A DNA stretch of 64,000 nucleotides, taken from positions 930,001 to 994,000 of the forward strand of contig NZ_CP063845.1 in NCBI RefSeq assembly GCF_021018745.1, given 5' to 3'. Made by a program: the position numbers and the translations under genes. Origin of the DNA: Gloeobacter morelensis MG652769 (GTDB taxonomy: Bacteria; Cyanobacteriota; Cyanobacteriia; Gloeobacterales; Gloeobacteraceae). This document shows positions 16,947 through 24,786 of this stretch, piece by piece. Positions within the stretch are counted from its first letter, which is position 1; every line of letters begins with the position of its first letter. The notes under the pieces are model-generated. The model was not told where the DNA came from. It saw nothing but the letters and a program-made list of their open reading frames with translations, and did not search any database.

Positions 16947-17225
16947 ATGACAGAGCCGACCCTACTTGCTCCTGAATTTATTGCTTGGGGAATTGCATGC
17001 AGTGCTATCGCCACCTGTGCTGAGCAGGTTGCCCGCAGTCAAGAAGGACAAGGCTGGAATAAGCAGGTGGTGATCGTCGCCACTATCGTTGTTCTCATCG
17101 CTGGGGTCTTCGCAGCAGGTATCAATCCTGTCGGGACTGCCATTTGCTTGGTGGGGCTGGTTGCCGCCATAACGCTTTTTTGGCCGCTTTACAGAGTAAT
17201 GTGGCGGCTACGAAACGGAAAGTAG
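16947..17225 (+). CDS. Small membrane protein, possible immunity partner
   Basis: A 92-residue integral membrane protein. It has an N-terminal moderately hydrophobic helix (FIAWGIACSAIATCAEQ), then two strong transmembrane segments: VVIVATIVVLIAGVFAAGI and TAICLVGLVAAITLFWPLY, ending in basic residues. An AAGGAG ribosome site sits inside the previous gene's end, six bases before the ATG, so the two genes are co-translated. I do not recognise a family. The size, topology and position directly after a glycine-zipper protein resemble immunity proteins of pore-forming bacteriocins, but no other evidence supports that. Confidence 0.7.
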   Translation: MTEPTLLAPEFIAWGIACSAIATCAEQVARSQEGQGWNKQVVIVATIVVLIAGVFAAGINPVGTAICLVGLVAAITLFWPLYRVMWRLRNGK

Positions 17226-17240
17226 CGCCGGAAAATTTAT

Positions 17241-17304
17241 GCCGACAACGAGCATCTGGTAACGCTGTGGGCGAAGTGAACGAATCAAGCTCCACTTGAA
17301 GGCT
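17241..17304. repeat. Direct repeat B, copy of hydrolase 3' end
   Basis: A copy of 15954-16018, starting GCCGACAACGAGCATCTG and still spelling the last residues and stop of the hydrolase, but with no gene in front of it. It marks the right edge of the two-gene cassette. Confidence 0.9.
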
Positions 17305-17335
17305 GGGACTACTGCTACCGTCAGGAGGTCTAGTG

Positions 17336-17369
17336 AAAAAAAAGCCCCTTCCTGAAGGCAGGAAGGGGC
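17336..17369 (-). terminator. Rho-independent terminator of clpC
   Basis: GCCCCTTCCT (17344-17353) pairs perfectly with AGGAAGGGGC (17360-17369) around a six-base loop. Read on the minus strand it is followed by a run of eight T (A run at 17336-17343), just beyond the clpC stop. Confidence 0.93.
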
Positions 17370-17393
17370 CATTCCAGTGATTGGGAAACTTGC

Positions 17394-19730
17394 CTAACGG
17401 GCGCTGACGGCCATCTCCGCCTTGGCGTCGGCCGGATCCGGGTAGAGGAAGATTACCTTGCCGTTGGCATCGACATCTGCCAGATAGCGCTCACCGCTCA
17501 CCAGCTGCCCGAGCAGGACGGCGTCGGCGACAGAATCCTCCAGCAGGCGCTGTACGGCGCGGCGCAAAGGACGGGCACCCCAGGCCGGGGAGTAGCCCTC
17601 GGCGATGAGCTTGTCGATGAAGGCAGGACTCGCCTCCAGTTCGATGCCCAGTTCGCGCACCCGAGCAAGCGATTCGTCCAGAAGCAGCCGGGCCACCTGG
17701 CCCAGTTCCTCGCGGCCCAGCGGCTGGAAGACGATCACCTCGTCGAGGCGGTTGAGAAACTCGGGGCGGAAGACCGGCTTGAGTTCTTCTTGCACCCGGT
17801 CGCGGATGGCGGCGTAGCGCCGCTCGCCCTCGCTGCCGGTGGTGTTGAACCCGAGTCCGCCGCCGCCGCGCTCGATGACCCGCGAACCGAGGTTGCTGGT
17901 CATGATGATGAGCGCGTTCTTGAAGCTCACGGTGCGGCCCTTGGCGTCGGTGAGCCGACCGTCGTCGAGCAGTTGCAGCAGGGTATTGAACACATCCGGG
18001 TGGGCCTTCTCGATTTCATCGAGCAGGATCACCGTGTAGGGCCGACGGCGCACCGCCTCGGTGAGTTGGCCGCCCTCGTCGTAGCCCACGTAGCCGGGGG
18101 GCGAGCCGATCAGCTTGCTCACCGTGTAGGACTCCATAAATTCGGACATGTCGAGGCGGATCATCGCGTCTTCGGAGCCGAAGACCGTGGCCGCGAGCGC
18201 CTTGGCCAGTTCGGTCTTGCCGACGCCGGTGGGGCCGGCGAAGATGAAGCTCGCCAGCGGACGCTCGGGAGACTTCATGCCGGCGCGCGCCCGGCGAACC
18301 GCTCTGGCCACCGCACTCACCGCGGGGCGCTGGCCGATGATGCGCTCGTGCAGACGCGCTTCGAGGTGCACCAGGCTGGTGGCCTCTTCGCCCGTGAGCT
18401 TGCCCACCGGGATGTTCGTCCACTCCGAGAGCACCTGGGCGATCGCTTCGCTATCGACAATGGCGGGCAACTCGGCGCCCCGGGCAAGTTTCACCCGGAT
18501 CATCGAACCGGCCTCGTCGATCAGATCGATGGCTTTGTCCGGCAAGAAGCGATCGGCGATGTAGCGATCCGCCAGGTGCACCGCCGCTTCGAGGGCGGCG
18601 TCGGTGTAGCGCAGCTTGTGGTGCTCCTCGTAGCGCCCCTTGAGGCCCTGTAGGATGGCAATCGCCTCATCCACGCTCGGTTCACCCACCGTCACCGGCT
18701 GGAAGCGGCGCTCCAGGGCGGCGTCGCGCTCGATGTGCTTGCGGTACTCATCGAGGGTGGTCGCCCCGATGCACTGCAGTTCGCCGCGCGCCAGGGCGGG
18801 CTTGAGGATGTTGGCGGCGTCCATGCCGCCCTCGCTCGCCCCGGCTCCCACCAGGGTGTGCAGTTCGTCGATGAACAGAATAATCTGCCCCTTGGAGGCG
18901 ATCACTTCCTGCATGACGCCCTTGAGGCGCTCCTCGAATTCGCCGCGCATCTGGGTGCCGGCCAGAACCTGGCCCATGTCCAGGCTCACGATGCGCCGAT
19001 CGAAAAGCATCTCGGGCACGTCGCCCTCGGCGATGCGCACGGCGAGGCCCTCGGCGATGGCGGTCTTGCCGACGCCCGGTTCGCCGATGAGCACGGGGTT
19101 GTTCTTGGTACGACGACCCAGAATCTGGATCACCCGCTCGATCTGCTCGGCCCGCCCCACGACCGGATCGATTTTGCCGCCACGGGCCAGTTCGGTCAGA
19201 TCCCGACCAAAGCGTTCGAGCGGTCCGCCGCTGCGGGAAGCTCTGCCGCCGCGGCGCGGCTGCTCGTTGCCGCGCGAAGCGGCGGTCGCTTTGGCCGCAT
19301 TCCCCAGGCTTTCAAGCAGCATCTGGCGGGCCTTGTCGCGGTCGAGGCCGCATTCATCGAGCACGCGGCTTGCCACCCCTTCGTTGTCGCGCAGCATGCT
19401 CAAAAGCAAGTGCTCCGGTTCGACCAGGCGCTGGCCGAAGCCGTTGGCCTCGATGAGCGCCTGCTCGATAAGCCGCCCCGCCCGGGGGGTAAAGGCGACG
19501 CGCTGGCTCGGACGGCTCTCACCTTTGCCCACGATGCTCTCCACCTCGCGGCGGGCACCGGCAAGGCTGAGGCCCAGCTCGGTCAGTACCTGGGCGGCGA
19601 CGGCGTCGGAATGGGCCAACAGTCCAAGCAGAATCTGCTCGGTGCCGACGGCGTTCTGGCCGAGGCGCAATGACTCCTGCTTGGCCAGGTTGAGCACCTG
19701 GAGAGCCGACGGGCTGAATTGCTCAAACAT
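17394..19730 (-). CDS. clpC: ClpC-type AAA+ unfoldase lacking the M domain
   Basis: A 778-residue class I Hsp100 ATPase. Two Clp N repeats (1-150) precede AAA1 with [13 protein letters not shown] and AAA2 with [25 protein letters not shown] is the substrate-gripping pore loop. It can supply unfolded substrates to ClpP. In canonical ClpC the segment between AAA1 and AAA2 carries a coiled M domain with a UVR motif of about 40 more residues; here [14 protein letters not shown] runs almost directly into [13 protein letters not shown]. The C-terminal ClpP-binding tripeptide could not be identified with certainty. It lies 62 bp downstream of a TetR gene on the same strand and ends at a strong terminator. 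Cyanobacteria usually have a second ClpC with the M domain. Confidence 0.9.
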   Translation of the reverse strand: MFEQFSPSALQVLNLAKQESLRLGQNAVGTEQILLGLLAHSDAVAAQVLTELGLSLAGARREVESIVGKGESRPSQRVAFTPRAGRLIEQALIEANGFGQRLVEPEHLLLSMLRDNEGVASRVLDECGLDRDKARQMLLESLGNAAKATAASRGNEQPRRGGRASRSGGPLERFGRDLTELARGGKIDPVVGRAEQIERVIQILGRRTKNNPVLIGEPGVGKTAIAEGLAVRIAEGDVPEMLFDRRIVSLDMGQVLAGTQMRGEFEERLKGVMQEVIASKGQIILFIDELHTLVGAGASEGGMDAANILKPALARGELQCIGATTLDEYRKHIERDAALERRFQPVTVGEPSVDEAIAILQGLKGRYEEHHKLRYTDAALEAAVHLADRYIADRFLPDKAIDLIDEAGSMIRVKLARGAELPAIVDSEAIAQVLSEWTNIPVGKLTGEEATSLVHLEARLHERIIGQRPAVSAVARAVRRARAGMKSPERPLASFIFAGPTGVGKTELAKALAATVFGSEDAMIRLDMSEFMESYTVSKLIGSPPGYVGYDEGGQLTEAVRRRPYTVILLDEIEKAHPDVFNTLLQLLDDGRLTDAKGRTVSFKNALIIMTSNLGSRVIERGGGGLGFNTTGSEGERRYAAIRDRVQEELKPVFRPEFLNRLDEVIVFQPLGREELGQVARLLLDESLARVRELGIELEASPAFIDKLIAEGYSPAWGARPLRRAVQRLLEDSVADAVLLGQLVSGERYLADVDANGKVIFLYPDPADAKAEMAVSAR

Positions 19731-19792
19731 GGAACCTCCTTAAGTACCGCCCTGCGACGGCCGTTGAGCGAAAGATCAAACTTGCGGAAAAC

Positions 19793-20374
19793 TCATGCGT
19801 TCGGGCGGACGCTCTGCCAGAAATCCTGCGCCCACTGGCGGGCGAACTGCTCGGGTGGAGTCGGTGCCTCGCCGCCCAAAAAAGCCCGGGAGATAAACAC
19901 GTAATAGAATAGCGGGCCGCAGAAAGCCGCTGAGAGGCGCTGAGGGTCGCCCGGCCGGATGCGCCGACGCTCGATTTCCAGCCGAAAGTAGTGTGTCTGC
20001 AACTTCATCGTCTGCAGCGGACCGCTGCAGCAATCGTCCGCCTGCGGGCGCAAGGCCCTCAGCAGCAAGGTGGGCAGATGCTGGCAGTAGTAGCGCACCG
20101 TGAAAAGGGCGGCTTCTTCCAATAGAGCGCTCACCGGCCGCGACTCGCCCTGGGCAAACAACTTGCGCCAGAATTCCTGCGGCTCGACGCTCTCGCTGAT
20201 GCAGGCGCGCAGCAAGTCCTCCTTGCTGGCAAAGCACTTGTAGATCGACGCCTCGGAGATACCCGCCTGCCTGGCAATCTGGGCAATGGTCACCGCCTCC
20301 ACGCCGTGGGTGGAGAGAACCACCAGCGTGGCCTGAATGATGTGCTCGGGATCGATGGTGCGGCGGCGGCCCAT
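19793..20374 (-). CDS. TetR/AcrR-family regulator
   Basis: A 193-residue TetR-type repressor. The N-terminal helix-turn-helix (IAQIARQAGISEASIYKCFA, about 29-48) is canonical, preceded by HIIQATLVVLSTHG. The C-terminal ligand domain contains an LLLRALRPQ segment and a hydrophobic cavity, with no recognisable effector. A near-perfect 22-bp palindrome lies just upstream of the start, so it is probably autoregulated. The unfoldase gene 62 bp downstream on the same strand could be co-transcribed. Confidence 0.9.
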   Translation of the reverse strand: MGRRRTIDPEHIIQATLVVLSTHGVEAVTIAQIARQAGISEASIYKCFASKEDLLRACISESVEPQEFWRKLFAQGESRPVSALLEEAALFTVRYYCQHLPTLLLRALRPQADDCCSGPLQTMKLQTHYFRLEIERRRIRPGDPQRLSAAFCGPLFYYVFISRAFLGGEAPTPPEQFARQWAQDFWQSVRPNA

Positions 20375-20381
20375 GGAAATA

Positions 20382-20403
20382 AATAAGTGAACGCTTACTT
20401 ATT
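20382..20403. promoter_or_regulatory. Palindromic TetR-type operator
   Basis: The sequence AATAAGTGAACGCTTACTTATT reads almost the same on both strands (18 of 22 positions). It ends eight bases upstream of the TetR start codon, the usual site for autorepression. Confidence 0.75.
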
Positions 20404-20506
20404 ATTTATAAACGATCCGCGCGGTAGGATCAACGGTTAGGGCCCGAAACCCATCTTGGGGAGTAGGTGCCAGGGGGACCGCCTTCCGTAGGGCGTCTAC
20501 AATAAT

Positions 20507-20524
20507 TACATCTGTGTAGATGTA
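20507..20524. promoter_or_regulatory. Palindromic operator of the VapBC-like pair
   Basis: TACATCT (20507-20513) and AGATGTA (20518-20524) are perfect inverted repeats around four bases, and end four bases before the antitoxin start. A ribbon-helix-helix antitoxin dimer would bind here. Confidence 0.6.
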
Positions 20525-20527
20525 GAG

Positions 20528-20830
20528 GTGGACTTGGCTTTGTACCGCGCCCAGATTTTGCTCGAACCCGAGCAGCACCGACGGTTGGCCGAGATCGCCC
20601 GGGAGCAGGGACGTGCACTCTCCGAGGTGATGCGCGAAATCGTCCGGGATTATCTTGACCTGCACCAGCAGCAAACCGGCCTACAGCGGGAACTGCAGGC
20701 TATGGAGGCTTTAACGCGGATACGCAGGCGTGTGCAGGAGCGGCATGGTCTGTTGCCCGCCGACCTTCTGGAGCGCTCGCGCGATGAGCACTTAGAAGAT
20801 GTCGAGCGTACGTGGCAGGATGGCGATTGA
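20528..20830 (+). CDS. Ribbon-helix-helix antitoxin (VapB-like)
   Basis: A 100-residue protein from GTG 20528. ALYRAQILLEPEQHRRLAEI and QGRALSEVMREIVRDYL form a ribbon-helix-helix DNA-binding motif, followed by a long charged helix that would cover the toxin. The GTG start is close behind a GTAGAGG ribosome-binding region and the 18-bp palindrome 20507-20524. The stop codon overlaps the start region of the PIN toxin, as in the other toxin-antitoxin pair of the window. Confidence 0.85.
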   Translation: MDLALYRAQILLEPEQHRRLAEIAREQGRALSEVMREIVRDYLDLHQQQTGLQRELQAMEALTRIRRRVQERHGLLPADLLERSRDEHLEDVERTWQDGD

Positions 20831-21258
20831 GCGTTGTACTAGATGCCAACCTGGTGGCGGCGCTTGTGTTGGCTTTGCCTTATTCAGACCAAGCCGACGC
20901 CAAAATCGCCGACTGGAAGCACAAAGGGCAGACACTTTTAGCTCCGGCCCTGCTGGAATATGAAGTGACGACCGTTCTGCGCAGGGCAGTGGTTGCCGGG
21001 TGGATAGACAGCGAGAGTGCCCTGGAGGCATTGTCCCAGATTGCGGCTTTGGGTGTCGAATGCGTACCAGCCACCCACACGCTGCAGGCAAGCGCCCTGC
21101 GGTGGGCCGAACGACTTGGGCAGAACAAAGCCTACGACGCACACTACCTGGCACTCGCCGAGCAGCAGCGTGCCGAATTCTGGACTGCTGATCGGCGCCT
21201 GGCCAACGGCTCGCAAGCAGCTGGGGCAACCTGGGCATACTGGCTTGGAGAAGCCTGA
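20827..21258 (+). CDS. PIN-domain toxin (VapC-like)
   Basis: A PIN-domain ribonuclease of about 143 residues. The acidic residues sit in SVVLDANLVAALV (Asp), LLEYEVTTVLRR (Glu), AYDAHYLALAE (Asp) and FWTADRRLAN (Asp), the full metal-binding set. The start could be TTG 20827, which overlaps the antitoxin stop (TTGA), or an in-frame GTG at 20812; I favour 20827 because the family begins right before the first strand. With the preceding gene it forms a bicistronic toxin-antitoxin pair. Confidence 0.88.
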   Translation: MSVVLDANLVAALVLALPYSDQADAKIADWKHKGQTLLAPALLEYEVTTVLRRAVVAGWIDSESALEALSQIAALGVECVPATHTLQASALRWAERLGQNKAYDAHYLALAEQQRAEFWTADRRLANGSQAAGATWAYWLGEA

Positions 21259-21346
21259 GTGTCTTATGAAGGGGAGCGGGAACGGATTTGTCAATTATTT
21301 TGTGAAGTGAGTTTGTCATACTTTTAGCCTTCCTTCGAACTCAGAC

Positions 21347-21392
21347 GGCCCTCTTGAGGCCATGGTATATGCTGTTTAGCAGCATACATTTT
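21347..21392. mobile_element. Solo ISL3-type terminal inverted repeat
   Basis: The 46 bases starting GGCCCTCTTGAGGCCATGGT match the right end of the complete ISL3 element at 1540-1585 at 39 of 46 positions, including the inner TATGCTG and CATACATT blocks. No transposase or second end is nearby. This is the relic of a related element and it abuts the stop codon of the glxA-type regulator. Confidence 0.75.
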
Positions 21393-22402
21393 CACCTGGA
21401 GAATCGCTTGCGATAATCCGTCGGCGATACTGCAAGATGGCGCTGAAAAGTGACCCGCATTTTCTCCTCGTCGCCAAAACCGCATTGGCGAGCGATCTGA
21501 TTGGCATTGCGCTCCGAATCTTCCAGCAATCGCCGCGCCGCTTCCAGCCGGAAGATCTCGACTGCCTTTGCCGGTGTGCGACCGGTTTTTTGTTTGTAGA
21601 CGCGCGCGAAATTGCGCGGGCTCATACCGACCCTTTCGGCCAAAAGGTCTACCATCAAATTCTCATTGCCGATATTGTCGGCGATCCAGAGGTGCAAGCC
21701 GTCGAAGGCGGCGCTGTCCTGAAGTTGCGATTGCAGCAACTCGCTGAACTGAGACTGTCCGCCAGGCCGTTTCAAAAAGACGACTAGCTCCCGTGCCACC
21801 TTCATCGCAATCTCTCGTCCGCAGTCGGCCTCCACGAGTGCCAGGGCGAGATCGATTCCCGCGCTGACGCCGGCCGAGGTCCAGACCGAATCTTCCTGAA
21901 CAAAGATGGCGTCGCGTTCAATTTCGATCGAGGGGAAATGTCCTTTGAGCAGATCGCACATCGCCCAGTGCGTAGCGGCACGCTTGCCGTCGAGCAGCCC
22001 CGCCTGCGCCAGCAGGAACGCACCGCTGCACACGGAGGCAATCCGGCGCGCTCTGCCGGATACCCGGCGCAGCCATTCCACCAGACGCCCGGAGTTAGCC
22101 ATCACTTGCTCGATATCGGGGGAGCCGGGGACGACGACGGTATCAACCGCGACGTCTTTGAACTCGGGCAGTGGCGACGTTGCCAATGCCACGCCTTCGA
22201 CACTGGGGACCAGCCCGCCATCCAAACCGACCGTGTGGCGGCTGTACCCTGGCAAGCCACGTTGTTGCATGTATTTTGATGCCGCCCAGAACACCGTCTG
22301 CGCACCCGTCAGGTCAAGCAGACACATGCCGGGAAACGCCACGAAGAGGACGAGGCGTTCCCGGTCAAAAGCAAATGGCAGGAATTCTGGCACATATGTC
22401 AT
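21392..22402 (-). CDS. GlxA-family transcriptional regulator (GATase-like + AraC)
   Basis: A 336-residue regulator with an N-terminal DJ-1/PfpI-like domain (1-200), including the nucleophile-elbow-like Cys in SVCSGAFLLA, and a C-terminal AraC helix-turn-helix (ERVGMSPRNFARVYKQKTG, then ANQIARQCGFGDEEKM). Such proteins usually sense a small metabolite with the DJ-1 fold and activate neighbouring genes. It is divergent from the cupin and dehydrogenase genes, which are its likely targets. The last codons run directly into the solo IS end at 21347-21392, so the original 3' flank may have been altered. Confidence 0.9.
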   Translation of the reverse strand: MTYVPEFLPFAFDRERLVLFVAFPGMCLLDLTGAQTVFWAASKYMQQRGLPGYSRHTVGLDGGLVPSVEGVALATSPLPEFKDVAVDTVVVPGSPDIEQVMANSGRLVEWLRRVSGRARRIASVCSGAFLLAQAGLLDGKRAATHWAMCDLLKGHFPSIEIERDAIFVQEDSVWTSAGVSAGIDLALALVEADCGREIAMKVARELVVFLKRPGGQSQFSELLQSQLQDSAAFDGLHLWIADNIGNENLMVDLLAERVGMSPRNFARVYKQKTGRTPAKAVEIFRLEAARRLLEDSERNANQIARQCGFGDEEKMRVTFQRHLAVSPTDYRKRFSR

Positions 22403-22587
22403 TTACAGCAAATTCTTTCATGGCTAATATAAAGATGTCAACCGAAAGCGATGCAGCAGTAGACAAATTGCTGCGAGTCCAATCGAATTTGCCTTCTAAA
22501 TCTGCAACACAGATCGGCTCAGCGGAAGGCGCTGTTGGGCAGTTGATCCATGAATCTGCATCAACAAATCAATCAAGGAGAACGCAG

Positions 22588-23037
22588 ATGTTCACCAGAT
22601 TTTTCTGCGCGGTTGCATGCGCAGTTCTCTGTGCGAGCGCCGCTGCGGCCGGTGACTTATCTACTGACAGGTCCAGGGTAACAGTGGTCTTCGATCGCAC
22701 CCTTCCCAACGTGCCCGGCAAGAGCATCAAAGGCGTGCTGGTCGAATACCCGCCGGGCGGGTCATCGCCCGCCCACACCCATCCGGACTCATCTTTCATC
22801 TATGCCACGGTTCTGGAAGGTGCGATTCGCAGCAAAATCAACGATGAGCCTGAAAAGGTCTATCGCGCCGGCGAGAGCTTTGCCGAAGTCCCTGGCGATC
22901 ATCACGGCGTCAGCGCAAACGCCAGTGACACGCAGCCCGCTCGCCTGCTGGCTGTTTTTGTTGTCAACACCGACGAAAAGAACCTGGTCAGGGACGACAA
23001 ACCAGAGGGCTCAAAGACAAAAACTGGCAAACCATGA
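22588..23037 (+). CDS. Secreted cupin-domain protein
   Basis: A 149-residue protein with an N-terminal signal peptide (FFCAVACAVLCASAAAAG, cleavage near 20). The cupin fold is marked by PPGGSSPAHTHPDSSFIY (metal-binding HTH with Asp and a downstream His in EVPGDHHGVS). A perfect AAGGAG site stands seven bases before the ATG. The enzyme or binding role is not known. It shares an intergenic region with the divergent GlxA-type regulator and precedes an SDR-type gene on the same strand. Confidence 0.88.
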   Translation: MFTRFFCAVACAVLCASAAAAGDLSTDRSRVTVVFDRTLPNVPGKSIKGVLVEYPPGGSSPAHTHPDSSFIYATVLEGAIRSKINDEPEKVYRAGESFAEVPGDHHGVSANASDTQPARLLAVFVVNTDEKNLVRDDKPEGSKTKTGKP

Positions 23038-23129
23038 ACGCCTCAGTACTGATTGCCTGGTAACCTTCGCGATTCCCCGATTTCGGGCAGTAATCGCGTC
23101 TTCAAAACCAACAGCACAGGAGATAAGAC

Positions 23130-23930
23130 ATGAAGATCGTAGTGATTGGCAGCAGCGGGCTCATCGGAAAAAAGCTCGTGGACAAGCTCCGTCGCAAGGG
23201 CCATGAGGTGGTGGCGGCGTCGCGTGCCTTGGGAGTCGATATCATCACCGGTGAGGGACTGGCCGAAGCGCTTACAGGCGCTCGGGTCGCCGTCGATGTG
23301 GCGAACTCCCCTTCGTTCGAGGACACGGCTGCTTTGGAGTTCTTCGAGACGTCGGGTCGCAACCTCCTTGCGGCCGAAGCGGCCGCCGGTGTGGGCCATC
23401 ACGTCGCGCTGTCGGTTGTCGGCACCGAGCGCCTTCAAGATAGCGGCTATTTCCGGGCGAAGTTGGCCCAGGAGAGCCTGATCAAGAACTCATCGATCCC
23501 GTTTACGATCGTCCGCGCCACGCAGTTCTTCGAATTTATTCGGGGCATCGCACAGTCGGCCACCGAAGGCCAGACGGTTCGGCTGTCGCATTCACTGATA
23601 CAACCTGTCGCGGCGGACGATGTCGCTGCCGCAGTGGCCGAGGCCGCGCTTCAACCGCCCGTGAACGGGACGATCGAGGTTGCCGGCCCGGACGCTTTTC
23701 ATCTCGATGAGTTGGTGAGGCGCGTGCTTGCCCACGACGAAGATCACCACCGGGTGATCGCAGACCCGAACGCTCGCTACTTCGGGGTGTTGTTGAACGA
23801 TCAATCCCTCGTTCCCGGCGAGAACCCGCGCCTCGGCCCGACTCGTTTCGAATACTGGCTCGGCCGCACAATGCCGCCGAAGCAAGAGGCGACGAAGACT
23901 CCCTTGTCGTCGCAGACGGGGCCGGGGTAA
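23130..23930 (+). CDS. NAD(P)-binding NmrA/SDR-like protein
   Basis: A 266-residue atypical short-chain dehydrogenase. MKIVVIGSSGLIGKKLVDKL is the nucleotide-binding glycine motif (GSSGLIG), and FTIVRATQFFEF with DDVAAAVAEA are typical of NmrA/YwnB-type proteins. The Tyr-Lys catalytic pair is not evident, so it may be a redox sensor or a reductase with a modified site. ATG 23130 follows a CAGGAG site. It probably forms an operon with the cupin gene (92-bp gap) under the divergent GlxA-type regulator. Confidence 0.88.
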   Translation: MKIVVIGSSGLIGKKLVDKLRRKGHEVVAASRALGVDIITGEGLAEALTGARVAVDVANSPSFEDTAALEFFETSGRNLLAAEAAAGVGHHVALSVVGTERLQDSGYFRAKLAQESLIKNSSIPFTIVRATQFFEFIRGIAQSATEGQTVRLSHSLIQPVAADDVAAAVAEAALQPPVNGTIEVAGPDAFHLDELVRRVLAHDEDHHRVIADPNARYFGVLLNDQSLVPGENPRLGPTRFEYWLGRTMPPKQEATKTPLSSQTGPG

Positions 23931-24228
23931 GGTTTGTGAAATTCGGAAATGATGTGGGATCTGGGCATTGTCAACCAAACGTTCCGAGCCGGCAGGCAGA
24001 GCTTCCGGGCACGGCGCATCCGTCGCTCCCACGCCAGGGTCGGTGGGAGTTTTCGGCCCGATTGTTCAATCCCCTGTGCCGTCGGTGTTCCACCGACTTG
24101 AGGATTTCCTTCTCGGCCGCACCGTAGCCGGCCGGTTTTTCGGTGATGAGTGCCCGTGGCACGTGGCGCAATCCCTTCGGCGGTGTATAGACTCGATCCA
24201 AATTGTTGAAAAACAGCCAGGGAATAGT
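23931..24228. other. Intergenic region without a recognised gene
   Basis: About 300 bp between the convergent dehydrogenase and cpeT genes. No recognisable coding sequence or clear terminator was seen. Confidence 0.5.
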
Positions 24229-24786
24229 TTATTCGACAAGCTGCTTGAGATACCGATACGCCCCGGCCCGCGATCCCCAAGTCTGCTCGCCGGTAGTAGC
24301 ATCGAAGCCGCGATCGAGGGTGAAAAACGACCGCTCGCCAAGTTCAAATTCGATCTCGATATAGCTGGCGTCACCGGGAAAAAGCCGGCAGCCGCCTCCG
24401 GGTTGCATCTTGCCCGTGAACGTCTCCCCCTGGCGCTCCAGATAGATCGTGCAGCCGGCAAGCTGCTCGCAGTCGTCCGCCCTCAGCCGCCCGAGACGCC
24501 CCGGGTCCTTTGCCGCCCCGGCCCAGACTTTCTGGTCTTTGAGGCGATAATTCTCCAGCCGCAAGGGGTTATCGAGCAGCTGTAATACCCGGCTACGGTA
24601 GGGCTGGTTGGGGGTGTGCTCGCTCACCTGTTCGGTAAAAAAGCCCGCCCCTTCGCCGAAGAGCCCAGCCACCTCCACATACCAGAGTGTGACCGGAATG
24701 AACCAGACGGGCTCCGCCATCGCCTGGGTGCGGTTGGAATAGTTACCGGCAAGCCAGGTGCGCACCCTCTGGAAGTCGCTAATCAC
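24229..24786 (-). CDS. cpcT: CpeT/CpcT-family phycobilin lyase
   Basis: A 185-residue member of the CpeT/CpcT family, which attaches phycocyanobilin or phycoerythrobilin to a beta-subunit cysteine of phycobiliproteins. YVEVAGLFGEGAGFFTEQV, PYRSRVLQLLDN, LRADDCEQLAGCTIYL and FFTLDRGFD are the family hallmarks. The GTG start at 24786 overlaps the stop of the DEP-protein gene (GTGA), so they are translationally coupled. Position says it belongs to the phycobilisome pathway, with the CpcS-like lyase elsewhere in the window. The exact subunit it serves (CpcT versus CpeT) is not decidable from sequence. Confidence 0.9.
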   Translation of the reverse strand: MISDFQRVRTWLAGNYSNRTQAMAEPVWFIPVTLWYVEVAGLFGEGAGFFTEQVSEHTPNQPYRSRVLQLLDNPLRLENYRLKDQKVWAGAAKDPGRLGRLRADDCEQLAGCTIYLERQGETFTGKMQPGGGCRLFPGDASYIEIEFELGERSFFTLDRGFDATTGEQTWGSRAGAYRYLKQLVE

